From positions 16,434,122 to 16,498,121 of the forward strand of contig LR990044.1 in assembly GCA_905147135.1 (NCBI GenBank): DNA of 64,000 nt. Direction: 5' to 3'. The notes below the pieces were generated by a model, which had not been told where the DNA came from, ran no database searches, and was given only the letters and a program-made list of their open reading frames with translations. Below, one piece after another: positions 1 through 9,426 of this stretch (position 1 is the first letter of the stretch; each line of letters starts with the position of its first letter). The DNA comes from Blastobasis lacticolella (taxonomy: Eukaryota > Arthropoda > Insecta > Lepidoptera > Blastobasidae). A program made the translations under genes and the position numbers.

Positions 1-6
1 TACACC

Positions 7-9
<3 letters not shown>

Positions 10-49
<40 letters not shown>
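10..49. repeat. (TA)n microsatellite
   Basis: An uninterrupted alternating TA tract of about 40 bases near the window edge. It has no gene context and directly precedes Helitron-type sequence. Confidence 0.95.
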
Positions 50-55
<6 letters not shown>

Positions 56-79
56 CACTCGTTAGTGCTCTAAAAAGTA

Positions 80-264
80 GGTGTATGGTAGGTGTAGGTT
101 AAGTGTAGGGTAGGTGAAGGGTAGGTTGCAGGGTAGGTGTAGGTAGGTGTAGGGTAGGTATAGGGTAGGGTAGGTATAGGGTAGGGTAAGGGCAGGGTAG
201 GTTTAGGTAGGCTAGGTTATGGTAGGCCCTACCCTACCCGGACGAAGTCGCGCCGGGCCCACTA
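80..264 (+). mobile_element. Helitron family B remnant, 3' end with GTAGG minisatellite
   Basis: A degenerate array of GTAGGTGTAGG-like units is followed by CGAAGTCGCGCCGGGCCCAC. The same order (GTAGG array, then GTCGCGCC, then a CTAG-like terminus) recurs at 54537-54727, 55945-56107 and 63655-63843, and on the minus strand at 14692 and 63069. Termination in or near CTAG before a T is a Helitron hallmark. This copy has a mutated terminus (CACTAAA) and no coding sequence, so it is a non-autonomous relic. Confidence 0.6.
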
Positions 265-719
265 AATGTATAATATAGAGGTAAAGTACATATAAAATGC
301 AATTAATTGAATTAGGTTATGCGAGAAGTATTTTACAAAGAAGAATCTTAGTCCAATTTTCGACAAAGCCGTTTCTCACTGCAAGAACACAATTCACTTA
401 AAAACTATTTACTTAAATACTCTACTGAACTCCAGAAAATCCAGTCATCCTCAAAACCCCTCAAAATTCCCAGAAGATTAAAGTTGTTAAACTCCGAATA
501 TCTGAAAAGTTCTCTCCAAGAACATCAACCTATACTATTGTTGTTGAAAACTGGGGTTTTGTACCTGTATTACATTACGTTCCATAGCAAGAAAGGAATC
601 TTCTGGGAATAATAAATGAGACCAACTATAAATGTGGTGTCAAAGTTTCGAGAATGTTCATTAATGAATTCGTGAGGCAATCTCATATCTGAACAGGCAC
701 TGTAATTGTTGCTATTGGT
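265..719. other. Unannotated AT-rich stretch
   Basis: I see no coding frame, repeat or RNA signature here. Confidence 0.6.
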
Positions 720-780
720 GACAACAATGATGATGATGATGCTGATGATGGTGATGATAATGATGAAAATGCTCTTATGA
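720..780 (+). repeat. Imperfect (GAT)n microsatellite
   Basis: Interrupted GAT/GATGAT repeats. GATGAT is the tail type of three retroposon families in this window, so this may be a tail left by a decayed insertion; no recognisable body remains upstream. Confidence 0.7.
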
Positions 781-860
781 TGAATAGATGAAGTTGGTCA
801 TTGCCTAAATAAAGGCTATTTAGTTATAATTTGACACAATACCATATTGTGTGGAATCTA

Positions 861-968
861 AATTATTTATTTATTTATTTAAAACTTTATTGCACAATAA
901 TACAATTGGCGGACTTAAAGCCATTAAGGCTTTATCTTCCAGTCTACCAGTAGACAATGCAGAAAGTA
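861..968 (-). mobile_element. LINE 3'-end fragment with TTTA tail (minus)
   Basis: Reads (ATTT)n, then AAACTTTATTGCACAATAA and GGCGGACTTAAAGCCATTAAGG. Read on the minus strand this is a retroelement 3' untranslated region ending in a TTATTGTGCAATAAAG-type polyadenylation region plus an A/T tandem tail. I recognise the type from moth and butterfly genomes, but the clade cannot be fixed from about 100 bases. Confidence 0.55.
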
Positions 969-1379
969 CTTATTACTTATATTCCTTTTTCGTGGGCAAG
1001 CTGCGATAACATTTGCCTTTCTTTAATAAGTGTGAATCTGTAGCATCTGCTTCACTTATTTCTCTTAATAAGAATGTATAATAACCATACGTTTTTAACC
1101 ATGTTTAAAGTTTAAAGAAATAACAAAAAACTTGACCTGATTATGATAGACTCGGTACCCTGCGACATCAACAGATGAACGCAAACCCTCTTATCTGCGT
1201 AATAAGAAAAAGAACGATGTCGTTCAAATAACGGCTGCCTTGACAACCAGAACAAAAAGCGGCCCCACCCTACAAGTACAAGTACAAGTCAACGCAGTAA
1301 TCCGTTGAATTTTACATCACCTAAACACTTTTTTCCCTCCATCCCTTGCTCGTGTAAAATCGCTGTCCCCACAGTCCGT
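969..1379. other. Unannotated stretch
   Basis: No coding or repeat signal recognised, apart from a short run of three direct ACAAGT copies near 1277. Confidence 0.5.
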
Positions 1380-1470
1380 GTCTCGTACGCCCGACGCGCT
1401 GTCACAATGTATTCAAATGGAATTCTCCAGCGCTCAGCAGCGTCATCATTAGCCTGTCGAAACTCTTTCC
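1380..1470 (+). repeat. Dispersed direct repeat, copy 1
   Basis: Pairs with 2101-2173. Both start TCTCGTACGC and share CACAATGTATTCAAATGG or its near match, then an AGCGCTCA/AACGCTCA block and CATCATTAGCC. Copy 1 has about 12 extra bases (an AGCAGCGT stretch). Likely the edges or two copies of an unclassified repeat family. Confidence 0.7.
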
Positions 1471-1609
1471 TTGTTTTGTGAGACAGTGAGCGAGATTGTT
1501 TGTTGTACTCGTAATTACTAATTGTGTATGCGTCTAAACAACTATACGGAAATTACACAAACATAATATTACTGTTTCCTACATCCGTTTGGAAGTGATC
1601 TCCGAAACT

Positions 1610-1643
1610 ACGCATTTCATTACCAATAGGTAATGAAATGCGT
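1610..1643. repeat. Perfect palindrome, 15-base arms, 4-base loop
   Basis: Left arm ACGCATTTCATTACC (1610-1624), loop AATA, right arm its exact reverse complement (1629-1643). The 13-mer TACCAATAGGTAA then recurs directly at 1643-1655. This combination suggests local template switching rather than a transposon end. Confidence 0.9.
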
Positions 1644-1659
1644 ACCAATAGGTAAGAAA

Positions 1660-2100
1660 GCAATGGCAGTTTTAGTCTTGGGAAATAGACTATTTAAATG
1701 CAAAAATATTGGGAAAATTTAATTTTTTCCACTGCAGGATTTACATCCATTTTCACAAACAAAACTTGTCTAAGTAAAGTAGATTTGCTATGCGCTCTCA
1801 AGTTCAATACGACTATATGATTGATCAATCACATTCGATAAGATGGACGCATAGTGCCGAACGCCACTCAAGTTAGTTTTAAAAATGATCGTTTGCGCGC
1901 ATTGTGGGACATCATAGCAACGTTTCTGAATACAGATGTTTACGAGGGTAAAAACCCGCTACAAAAAAACTACTAAAGTCTAAGTTCGCGGCTGTCTACT
2001 CTTTCGCTTCGATTTGCTTCATTACAAGGTTGGATTGTGTCTTTGTTTGTCTGCTAGATTAAATATTCTTGTAGATCATGTAAAGTCTCTATAGCTCGTA
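1660..2100. other. Unannotated stretch
   Basis: No coding frame or recognised repeat. The segment GCATAGTGCCGAACGCCACT near 1850 has a short diverged match near 51860 and may be a relic of an unknown repeat. Confidence 0.5.
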
Positions 2101-2173
2101 TCTCGTACGCCGACGCAATGTTACAATGTATTCAAATGGGACCGTCCAACGCTCATCATTAGCCGAAACGCTT
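2101..2173 (+). repeat. Dispersed direct repeat, copy 2
   Basis: Partner of 1380-1470 and about 720 bases downstream of it; see that entry. It lacks the AGCAGCGT stretch of copy 1. Confidence 0.7.
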
Positions 2174-2391
2174 CCCCAGCTTGCACTTTGTTCTAATTTT
2201 CTTGAAAATATTTACTGGTCTTCCGAGCGTATTAATAAAATGAGATATTTACAGAATTAGATATGCTTGACATATAACCTTAAAATATTAATGTAAAATA
2301 CATGCTACCATACAATTCATTTATGCTAAGGGGTTTCACTCTGCCACGTAAGTATACGAATAAATAATTTATTTTTGTTAATTAATATTAG

Positions 2392-2539
2392 GTATCGCTG
2401 GAGGGACGAAATGGAAAGAGACCTGTCGGAACTTGGGGCTGACAGTTGTCAGAAGGTGGTATAAAACAGTGTGGAATGGAGCTTCTTAGTGCCGGAGGCC
2501 AAGACTCATTTTGGGTCGCTGCGTCATCATAGTAAGTAA
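2392..2539 (+). mobile_element. LINE 3'-end fragment (same family as 3187-4440)
   Basis: Plus-strand frames give RYRWRDEMERDLSELG, then after a frame break EAKTHFGSLRHHSK and a stop. The matching region of the minus-strand LINE at 3197 reads RYRWRDEVLKDLHALG and EAKIHFGSLSQRSK. Both end in a TAAG-type tail (AGTAAGTAA). This is only the extreme C-terminus of the polymerase ORF, 5' truncated and frameshifted. Confidence 0.75.
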
Positions 2540-3186
2540 TTAAAATTGAAAAATGGAATGTACTTATTGATATCTCCGTTAACCATCAGGTGCTCATTTG
2601 ACTCAAATTTAGTCGATTTTGCGTGAAAAACTAACAAAACCAAACATCCGCTCTTGAACTTTTAGTTTGACAAACGTACCTACCACGCCGTAGCAAGATG
2701 TTATTTTAATTACGTGAATGATAAAAAACGTCTGAACTCAAAGCTTTCGAAAATACGTAATGTCCTTCAACTTCAGCGGCTAATATCATTGGGTTGGTAG
2801 AAAATATTGAGAAGAAACTGGTTTATTAGAGTCACGGGTCGGCCATCTTGGATATTTGCCAATTCACGCTGGGCCAAGCTACAGTGCACATCGTCTTTAT
2901 TGCGGTGTAAGCCGCATAGTGACTTCGTTAATCAATAAGTAATAGCCGAGTCACCTTCGTACCAACGGAATTTAGATTCGCAGGCAGTTACCGTTTAACT
3001 ACCCAAAAACGATGATATTTGTAGATATTTGTATCAACCTATAAGTTTTGATGCGTCATTAAGCAAAACATTAAGTTCAAGGGGACGTAATTATTTGATA
3101 ATAGGGGTGTAAGTATGGTTCCCGTTTCTTTCGACCACATTTTTTTTATTTTACATTACATTTAAAAATTAGCAATTGATTTCGAA
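2540..3186. other. Unannotated stretch
   Basis: AT-rich; no coding frame, RNA or repeat identified. Confidence 0.5.
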
Positions 3187-4440
3187 AATAACTTACTTAC
3201 TTACTGCGCTGGCTCAGCGATCCAAAGTGGATCTTGGCCTCCGACACCAGAGATCGCCACCTCTCCCTATCCTGCGCCATCTCCTGCCAATCGAGGATTC
3301 CTAGTGCGTGCAGGTCTTTCAGGACTTCATCCCTCCAGCGATATCTGGGTCGCCCGACCGGTCGACGTCCGCTCGGCCGACCCACATATGCTCTCCTTAC
3401 GGCGCGATCCTCCCCCATCCTCTCCACGTGGCCAAGCCAACGCAATCTTGCAGCCTTGATCTCTCCCAGAATATTGGGTTCGGAAATTATCTGTTCCACC
3501 TCCTCGTTCTTTCTTCTCTTCCACATGGCGTCCTCACCCTGTGTTGGCCCCAGAATTTTCCGGAAGATCTTACGTTCAGCGACCAATAACTTGTTCTCCT
3601 CCTTAAGTGTCAGTGTCCAAGCCTCACATCCGTACATCAAGATTGGTCTAATAACTGTTTTATATATCCCAATCTTGGTTTTCCTGCTTATCAGTTTGGA
3701 CACCAACACCTTATGGAGCGCTGCACAACACCTAAGCGTACTTTGTATCCTAAGATCAATTTCATCTTCTCGCTGATTGGTGTCGGTTACGGTGCCACCG
3801 AGACATTTAAAAGTATCGACGCCTTTATAGCTGCCACTGACTACCGCTAGGGATTCTCGCCTCGCATACTTATCCCTGTACCTCTTCATATGTAGGTACA
3901 CTGTTTTTTCCCGGTTGATTCTGATGCCAACCCTTCCTCCTTGCTCTTCAAGGGCTTCCGCAAGATCTTTTACGGTCTGTTTGCACTGTCCAAGCAATCC
4001 TAGATCGTCAGCATATCCAATGATTTGGTTATTACCGTTCAGTTCTACTCCACTCTCAATTAATTGGACGTTTCTAATTACGTGTTCGAGTACTAAGTTG
4101 AACATCACTGGTGACAGTGCATCGCCTTGCTTAAGACCCGTAGCAACCCCAAAGGTATCCGACAGTTCTCTTCCAACCCTAACTTTCATCTCGCTTATAC
4201 TCACGGCCACTTCGACCATCTTCACGAGTTTGTCGGGTATTATGAACTCTCGAAGTACCCTGAAAAGCACCTTCCGATCAATACTATCGTAAGCATTAGT
4301 GAAGTCAACAAATAGCACATGTAGGCTTTGCGCATATTCATTTCTTCTCCATCAGTTGTCTTAGGAGAAATATTTGGTCTATGGTGCTACGATTACGTCG
4401 AAAGTCGCATTGGTAATCGCTTATATATCTTCCGCATATG
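3187..4440 (-). pseudogene. Non-LTR retrotransposon reverse transcriptase, 5' truncated and frameshifted
   Basis: The main frame (4318 down to 3197, 373 residues) carries palm motif A (FVDFTNAYDSID, residues 3-14), motif B (GLKQGDALSPVMFNL, 61-75) and catalytic YADD (102-105). The C-terminal thumb region includes YGCEAW and a GRPSGRRPVGRPRYRW linker, and ends FGSLSQRSK. Upstream, 4440-4345 encodes the preceding fingers segment (CDFRRNRSTIDQIF, RQLMEKK) in another frame, so one frameshift lies near 4345. The endonuclease is missing, as expected for 5' truncation during target-primed reverse transcription. The 3' end is a TAAG tandem tail (3187-3205). The motif style resembles RTE-like or Proto2-like insect LINEs; the clade is not certain. 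No promoter or host context is seen. Confidence 0.85.
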
Positions 4441-5211
4441 GCTCCAGTTTCGAAAATAAAGTAAGGCTAAATGCTTCTAAGTCATTTAAAATAAATAAAT
4501 AATAATTAAAAATATATGTAAACTTCATTAAAAACCCCATTTTATTAGTCGGCGGTTTTGCGTCTTAAACCAAATATAAATTTATCACAGATCAGTTATA
4601 AAAAAATCACATTTCCGTTAGTTAGCTTTATATTGTCTGATTGTACCTACGAAGTTGCATAAAAAACGATATAGCCGTTTTCAAGAAACTAATAAATTAG
4701 CTTGAATGAAAATTACAGATTTGGTAATTTTCTCCACACAAAACTACAATTTCATATTTAATGTTTCGTGCCAGAGAATAAGAGTCTCCGACAGACAGAC
4801 GGACGAACAACAAAGTGATCCTCTAATATGAAAGTTCCATTTCGACAAACTTATTGTCCAAATTATGTATCTACATCCTACCTTCATTCACAGATCTACT
4901 CAGAGATGATATTATTATTAGAGAGATACGCAGTTTCTCGTGCACTTTTCCTAGCTCATGGGCAAATTAGGGTAATTTCCCAGACGTTACCAGCTATCGC
5001 GATGCTAAACGAGGATACATAAAAGCCTATTTGCGTAACCCTTTCTTCATTTTGTCAGTTGGAAGATGTTAACAATGCCTTCTGAGGAAATTTTGTAGTA
5101 TACAAGTGGTCTTTATGTAAATAAGTATTGCAATTCACAAGTACCTAGTACAACTGTCCTATTATTAATCCTACTAATTTTTAAATTACAGGGATAATAA
5201 GAATAAACACT
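4441..5211. other. Unannotated stretch
   Basis: No coding or RNA gene. A GACAGACAGACGGACGAACA run near 4792 is a low-complexity motif common at the edges of insect repeats; nothing else is recognised. Confidence 0.5.
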
Positions 5212-5455
5212 CATCATCATCATCATCACAGCCCATAACGGTCCCCTGCAGGACTTAGGGCCCCTTCCACGAAAATGGGGGTTATTGCCATAATCTCCAC
5301 GCTTGGCAATGATAACGCTGCTGCCCATTTTCCAGCCTACGGAGACTCTAGATCATTTGTTGTAACGTTAGTTTACGTAATCATTAGTCGCCTTGTACGA
5401 TACCCTTGTGTAGTGTTGGTGCTATTCTACTCTGCCGGACAACACCCGGACAAAA
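5212..5455 (-). mobile_element. GATGAT-tailed retroposon (minus)
   Basis: A (CAT)n run followed by CACAGCCCAT, CTGCAGGACTTAGGGCC, TAATCTCCACGCTTGGCA and a GCCGGACA block matches the element at 27017-27299. That one has a 9-base target duplication and an empty site. Read on the minus strand the element ends in GGGCTGTGATGATGATG. It lacks tRNA promoter boxes, so it is more likely a LINE-derived short element than a classical SINE. The middle part is deleted relative to 27017-27299. Confidence 0.75.
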
Positions 5456-5995
5456 ATAAATAGTAGTACTTAAAAAAAAAAATTCGTCCGCACCGCTGCC
5501 CCCGTAATGGTACCCAAGAAACTAGCTGTTTTGCCTAGTTGGAGGTGATGCTAAGCTGTTGCCAGCTCTTAAGTCACCAGTCATGGTGTTGAATAACTTT
5601 TTTTCATAGTTATTTATAGAATTTTGTCGCAGTAGACGGTTCCACTAATATTATAAATGCAATTTAATAAGGATTATCGCGAAGTCGGGTTTAGTATCTT
5701 AAAACAGGGATTATATTCTCAAGTCTCAACTCTATTAGCTTGCCTAGCTATTAATTTTTATAAACAAAATGGACCAACCCATTCCTAAGCGTGTCTATCT
5801 GAATGTAGTAGGTGTTAACCTACTACATTCAGATAGACACACAATGCCGTCTTTGTATGTAACTATGTAGAGCGACTGCCATCGGAATATTTTTAAGATT
5901 TCGTTGTAAACCAAGAAACTCTTATAGTTTCGCCATGTCCGTCTGTCCGTCATTCCGCGCTTTATCTTTAAACAAAGTAATGAAATTAAATAATT
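5456..5995. other. Unannotated stretch with one palindrome
   Basis: No gene recognised. The palindrome at 5791-5840 is listed separately. Confidence 0.5.
5791..5840. repeat. Perfect palindrome, 23-base arms, 4-base loop
   Basis: Arms 5791-5813 and 5818-5840 are exact reverse complements (GTGTCTATCTGAATGTAGTA and onward) around the loop GTTA. There are no flanking direct repeats. A transcript would fold into a 23-bp hairpin, but the stem is perfect and short, unlike a typical microRNA precursor. Confidence 0.93.
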
Positions 5996-6326
5996 ATCAC
6001 CATCTTTTCGTTAATGTCCCGGTTATGCTCTCGCGCTCGGAGTCCGGGGTCCACCTTGTGGGTTTTGCCTTTGGTGCAGCGACTGCCATCTGACCTCCGT
6101 GACCATGCTACCAGGGGAACCTGACCAGATTAAATCATGGTGACACATTCAGTCGCCTGAAAGTGCAGGTTTCACCACGTTGTTTTTCCTCATCGTAAAA
6201 GCATCAGTATTCAACTAATGTACATAACACAGAAAAGAGTTATTGGTACATGGCCACAGTGGGATTCGAACCCGATGCCTCTTGCTTGCGAGTCGGATAC
6301 CGGTACCATTCAGCCACCGTTGCTCT
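5996..6326 (-). mobile_element. tRNA-headed SINE, family 1, near full length (minus)
   Basis: Read on the minus strand, the head has a tRNA-like B box (GGGTTCGAATCC-type; plus strand GGGATTCGAACCCGA at 6262). The body then contains ATGTACATTAG, the CAGGCGACTGAATGTG-type block, CCATGATTTAATCTGGTCAGG and GAGAGCATAACCGGGACATT, and ends toward GATGAT. The same order is seen in nine copies in this window. The copy carries several substitutions and a replaced segment near 6060 (GTGGGTTTTGCC). RNA polymerase III transcription of the family is expected; this copy looks old. Confidence 0.85.
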
Positions 6327-7130
6327 AGTAAAGTAATTGAATACCGTCTCAAAATAAAGCATCCGGTTACCATTTTGTAAAATCGACGTGAGCCACACAC
6401 GCGATAAGCCCGTCACATTTCGACGTCACGTACAACTTGTCATGGTAATCATGATTTAGAGCCCGGCGCACGGCTGCCCAAAAACTAGGCAGTAGGTATT
6501 CCTCGGCAAACGTGACTGAGGACGCAGAGATAAAAAGCAGCGCAACCAAATCGATTGTTCGAGGAGTCGATTTGTTTTTGGGAAAGTGATTCTGTTCTGT
6601 GAGTTAGGTTTGCTGTAACTGGCGCGCAAACAGCTACTCTTATATAATTAGGTTTGAAGGATACATCGTAGATGTTTTCGTCAGCTCATAACAGTCCAAT
6701 GCTGGACTTGAGCTTAAATTTAAGATACTTTAGAGCTTGAACTGAGCTAACTTTAATACCGAAGCTTTTTATTCGACAATGCTCGTAACTACATTTAATT
6801 TCGGGATAAAAAATATAGGTAACCTAATCCATAGTAACAAAGTTTTACAGAAATTTAGCTGTTCATAATCCTTTTCACGTGGAGGTTCGGAATAAATATT
6901 AGATCTACTCAAAGCGTTGCTAATGGAAAAGTTGGAAATAGCTACTTAATTCCAAATGTACATAAAACTCTTTGCCTAACACTAAAAATATCTCTTCAAC
7001 CGAGTACATATTTGAAGTTTATATTTTTAATACCGCTCAACGATTTGTTGGTAAGTTAATATTATTCACGTAAAGCTTGTACTGTTCATTTGCAATAGAG
7101 ACAATTACAACAAAACCCAATGATGATGAT
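6327..7130. other. Unannotated stretch
   Basis: No coding frame that I can interpret; AT-rich with no recognised repeat. Confidence 0.5.
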
Positions 7131-7396
7131 TATACAAACAGCAAGTTTCTTAGCCGTGTAGTGTCCGGCAGAGTAGAATAGCACTTACACTCGTGGATAT
7201 CATACAAGGCAACTAATGCTTTCGAGGCAAAAGATCTAGTCTCCATAGGCTGGAAAATGAGTCGCAGCGTTTTACATTTTTATATTTACATTACTAGGAT
7301 CCAACCCACCTGCGACGCGTGGAGATTATGGCAACAACTTCCTCTCTCATGGGAGAGAAGTCCTGCAGTGGACTGTTATGGGCTATGATGATTGTG
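7131..7396 (+). mobile_element. GATGAT-tailed retroposon (plus)
   Basis: Plus-strand copy of the 27017-27299 family. It contains GTGTCCGGCAGAGTAGAATAGC, GATCTAGTCTCCATAGGCTGG, GTGGAGATTATGGCAACAAC and CCTGCAGTGGACTGTTATGG, and ends GGGCTATGATGATT. It diverges from the other copies at many sites. A separate GATGATGAT at 7121-7130 lies just upstream and may be the tail of an older insertion. Confidence 0.75.
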
Positions 7397-7520
7397 AAAT
7401 TTCTTCAGCAAGCTGGGCAGAACAGTTTCGAAAGAACGTTACAACGATCGGCAAATATTTTTTTAATGTTCGGTGATACTTAGTTACTTATAGTAACTTC
7501 AACACGTTCAATAGAGGCAA

Positions 7521-7668
7521 TCATCATATCAGCCGAAAGACCGCTCCTCCGCCCAAGCCTCTCCAAGAGATCTTCATAGAGGCCGGTCCTACGCCTTCCG
7601 CATCCAGCTGGTACCCTGCGATCTTTAATAGATCGTCGGTCCACCTTTTGGGACCCCTCCCACTCTAA
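7521..7668 (-). mobile_element. RTE-type LINE 3' end (minus)
   Basis: The minus strand encodes a diverged form of the polymerase C-terminus seen at 7783-7936 (WTDDL, GTSWMR, WRSLG region). It runs through AGACCGGCCTC to GGCTGATATGATGATTGC, the GATGAT-type end. Frames are broken. It faces away from the 7783 copy, with the two 5' ends toward each other. Confidence 0.7.
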
Positions 7669-7708
7669 TACAAACTTATAGTATTATTCTGTTTATGGAA
7701 TTATGTTT

Positions 7709-7782
7709 GGGCAAATTCACACAGCGTCATCTAGCCCCAAATTAAGCGAAGCTTGTGTTATGGGTGTTAGATAACTGATAGA
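7709..7782 (-). mobile_element. SINE family 2 tail fragment (minus)
   Basis: CAAATTCACACAGCGTCATCTAGCCCCAAATTA followed by AGCTTGTGTTATGGGTGTTAG is the reverse of the SINE 2 3' block (GGGGCTAGATGGCGCTGTG) seen complete at 38897 and 52983. The tRNA head is missing. It sits between two opposed RTE fragments. Confidence 0.75.
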
Positions 7783-7936
7783 CTACCTACCACAAGGTGG
7801 ACGGACGACCTGGTAAAGATCGCAGGTACCAGCTGGATGCGGAAAGCAAAGGACCGGTTTTTATGGAGATCTCTGGGGGAGGCTTATGCCCAGCAGTGGG
7901 CGCCTTCAGGCTGATATAATGATGATGATGATAATA
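7783..7936 (+). mobile_element. RTE-type LINE 3' end (plus)
   Basis: One frame reads TRWTDDLVKIAGTSWMRKAK, then FLWRSLGEAYAQQW and a stop, followed at once by CAGGCTGATATAATGATGATGATGAT. This is the typical C-terminus and GATGAT tail of lepidopteran RTE LINEs. It is severely 5' truncated, about 150 bases. A second copy of the same region is at 43117-43293. Confidence 0.8.
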
Positions 7937-8618
7937 AATAGATTAGAGTTATGTGCATACTTTTTTAAACTACTCAGTGAACAGACGACAGGTCATCCAT
8001 GGTAAGCGGTAACTGTTGCCCACTTCTACCATTCTTGTATTATATTTAATGTAACAAAAATTCAGAACCGCTGGTGCGTTGTATGATTACCAGTAGATAT
8101 GCCGTTAACTTGTAATTGTTATGGCTAGCTTATCCTTCAAATCGGAACACTGCTTTTTAATTTATAGTGATAATACAATTTTATATAATGATCTTTACAA
8201 TATCTTCTTATAAAACTATGTTTATGGTTTGTCTGCAAGATAAGAATTCTCTATTATCTATGTATCTATACTTATGCTGTATTGTAACTTTACATAATAC
8301 TTACAACTAGTGTCAAATAAAAAGAGACTTGGCGGGTCACGTGGTTCGACTTGCGCAGTAGGCGATTACCTCGCGAAATCCCCTCTACTGCCATTTGACA
8401 AGTCTCTTCTTTCATGACGCGGATTGTAACAGTTGGAGTTAACGCAAAAAATATATAAAACAAAACACTAACAATATAACTTAAATAATATATATCTGTA
8501 ACGTAGACTGTTTACGTTCACAACAACTTAATAATAGGTAAGTAATTATTTGGAGTTAAGGTAAAATATAGGAAACAACAGGTTGCTTTTGGAAGATACC
8601 TAATGTGTATCTGTATAT
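7937..8618. other. Unannotated stretch
   Basis: No gene recognised. AAGAGACTTG near 8320 and CAAGTCTCTT near 8398 form a 10-base inverted pair around about 70 bases of GC-richer sequence, too little to classify. Confidence 0.5.
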
Positions 8619-8833
8619 ATGATCCGTTTAAACTTACTTGTCTTATTTGGTAAACAAACAATGCCCAAAATCATGACTTGCCCTATCAATCACGCTACGT
8701 ATATTGTGTATAGATGTCGAGAATTATATGAGAAACACATAGAATGTGAATTTCAACTAATACTGCTGCACATTATCCATTCAAATACATAATTTACTTA
8801 ACCAAATAAGACAAGTTAGTTTAAACGGTTCAT
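8619..8833. mobile_element. MITE with about 35-base terminal inverted repeats
   Basis: The left end 8619-8653 begins ATGATCCGTTTAAAC and continues to CTTGTCTTATTTGGTAA. The right end 8798-8833 is its reverse complement with about two mismatches and one indel. The 215-base element has no coding capacity, which is the structure of a non-autonomous DNA transposon. I cannot define a target duplication, so the superfamily stays open. Confidence 0.8.
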
Positions 8834-9336
8834 AATTCAAATTAAAATTAATTATTATTATTAGTAGTAAAAAAAATAAAATTCTAATAATTTCTAAGTA
8901 GCGCTTCTTTAGTAGCCTCTTATTTTTCATTGCCATGATTTCAGTAGTAGGCGTTTTTCAAAAAGTCGATATCCGTAGCAATTACTGACTCTAGGTTTGA
9001 CATATTTGTCACCGATACTGCTATAGTGCCATCCTTCTTTGAAGGTGGGATCAAATACTCCCGACAGTCTATGTTATTTGAGATGAGTTGTTTATGTTTC
9101 AAACTTGCCAAGTAATGGTTTGCATATTTTAAACAGTTGTCGGGGCTAAGACTGGATAATGGGGTGGTACCCACCCAAGCGTACTAGTTAGGCCTGACAG
9201 AGCCCTACCACCACCTACCACCGTTAGTTCACTTTACGAGTTTCCACCATCTTATGTACGAAACATATTCCAGTAATTATAAAACGCTGAACTAAGATAT
9301 TGCTCTCATATTTGCACAGGAGTACCTAATACGAAT
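8834..9336. other. Mostly unannotated; possible repeat edge at 9150-9235
   Basis: The stretch GGGGTGGTACCCACCCA and AGAGCCCTACCACCA (9160-9220) resembles the terminal block of a very abundant lepidopteran repeat. Only a weak fragment is present, and the rest is unrecognised. Confidence 0.4.
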
Positions 9337-9425
9337 ATCATCCATCATCTCAATCCATCACAGTCCACTGCAGAACTTAGGGCCTCTCCCTCGAAAGGGG
9401 GGGAGGTTAATACTATAATCTCCGA
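9337..9425 (-). mobile_element. GATGAT-tailed retroposon fragment (minus)
   Basis: CATCCATCATC, CACAGTCCACTGCAGAACTTAGGGCC and TATAATCTCCG match the 3' third of the 27017-27299 family. The match stops exactly where LINE coding sequence begins (9424-9427), giving a direct chimaeric junction with the next entry. Confidence 0.75.
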
Positions 9426-9426
9426 T

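Noticed and set aside
60..240. Telomere-like repeat
   Set aside because: GTAGG-type units resemble insect TTAGG only superficially. They are irregular and end in the Helitron B terminus, as at other loci.
3234..3776. 180-codon plus-strand open frame
   Set aside because: Antisense shadow of the minus-strand reverse transcriptase pseudogene.
5791..5840. microRNA precursor
   Set aside because: The stem is perfect and short, with a 4-base loop; typical precursors are longer, bulged and have larger loops.
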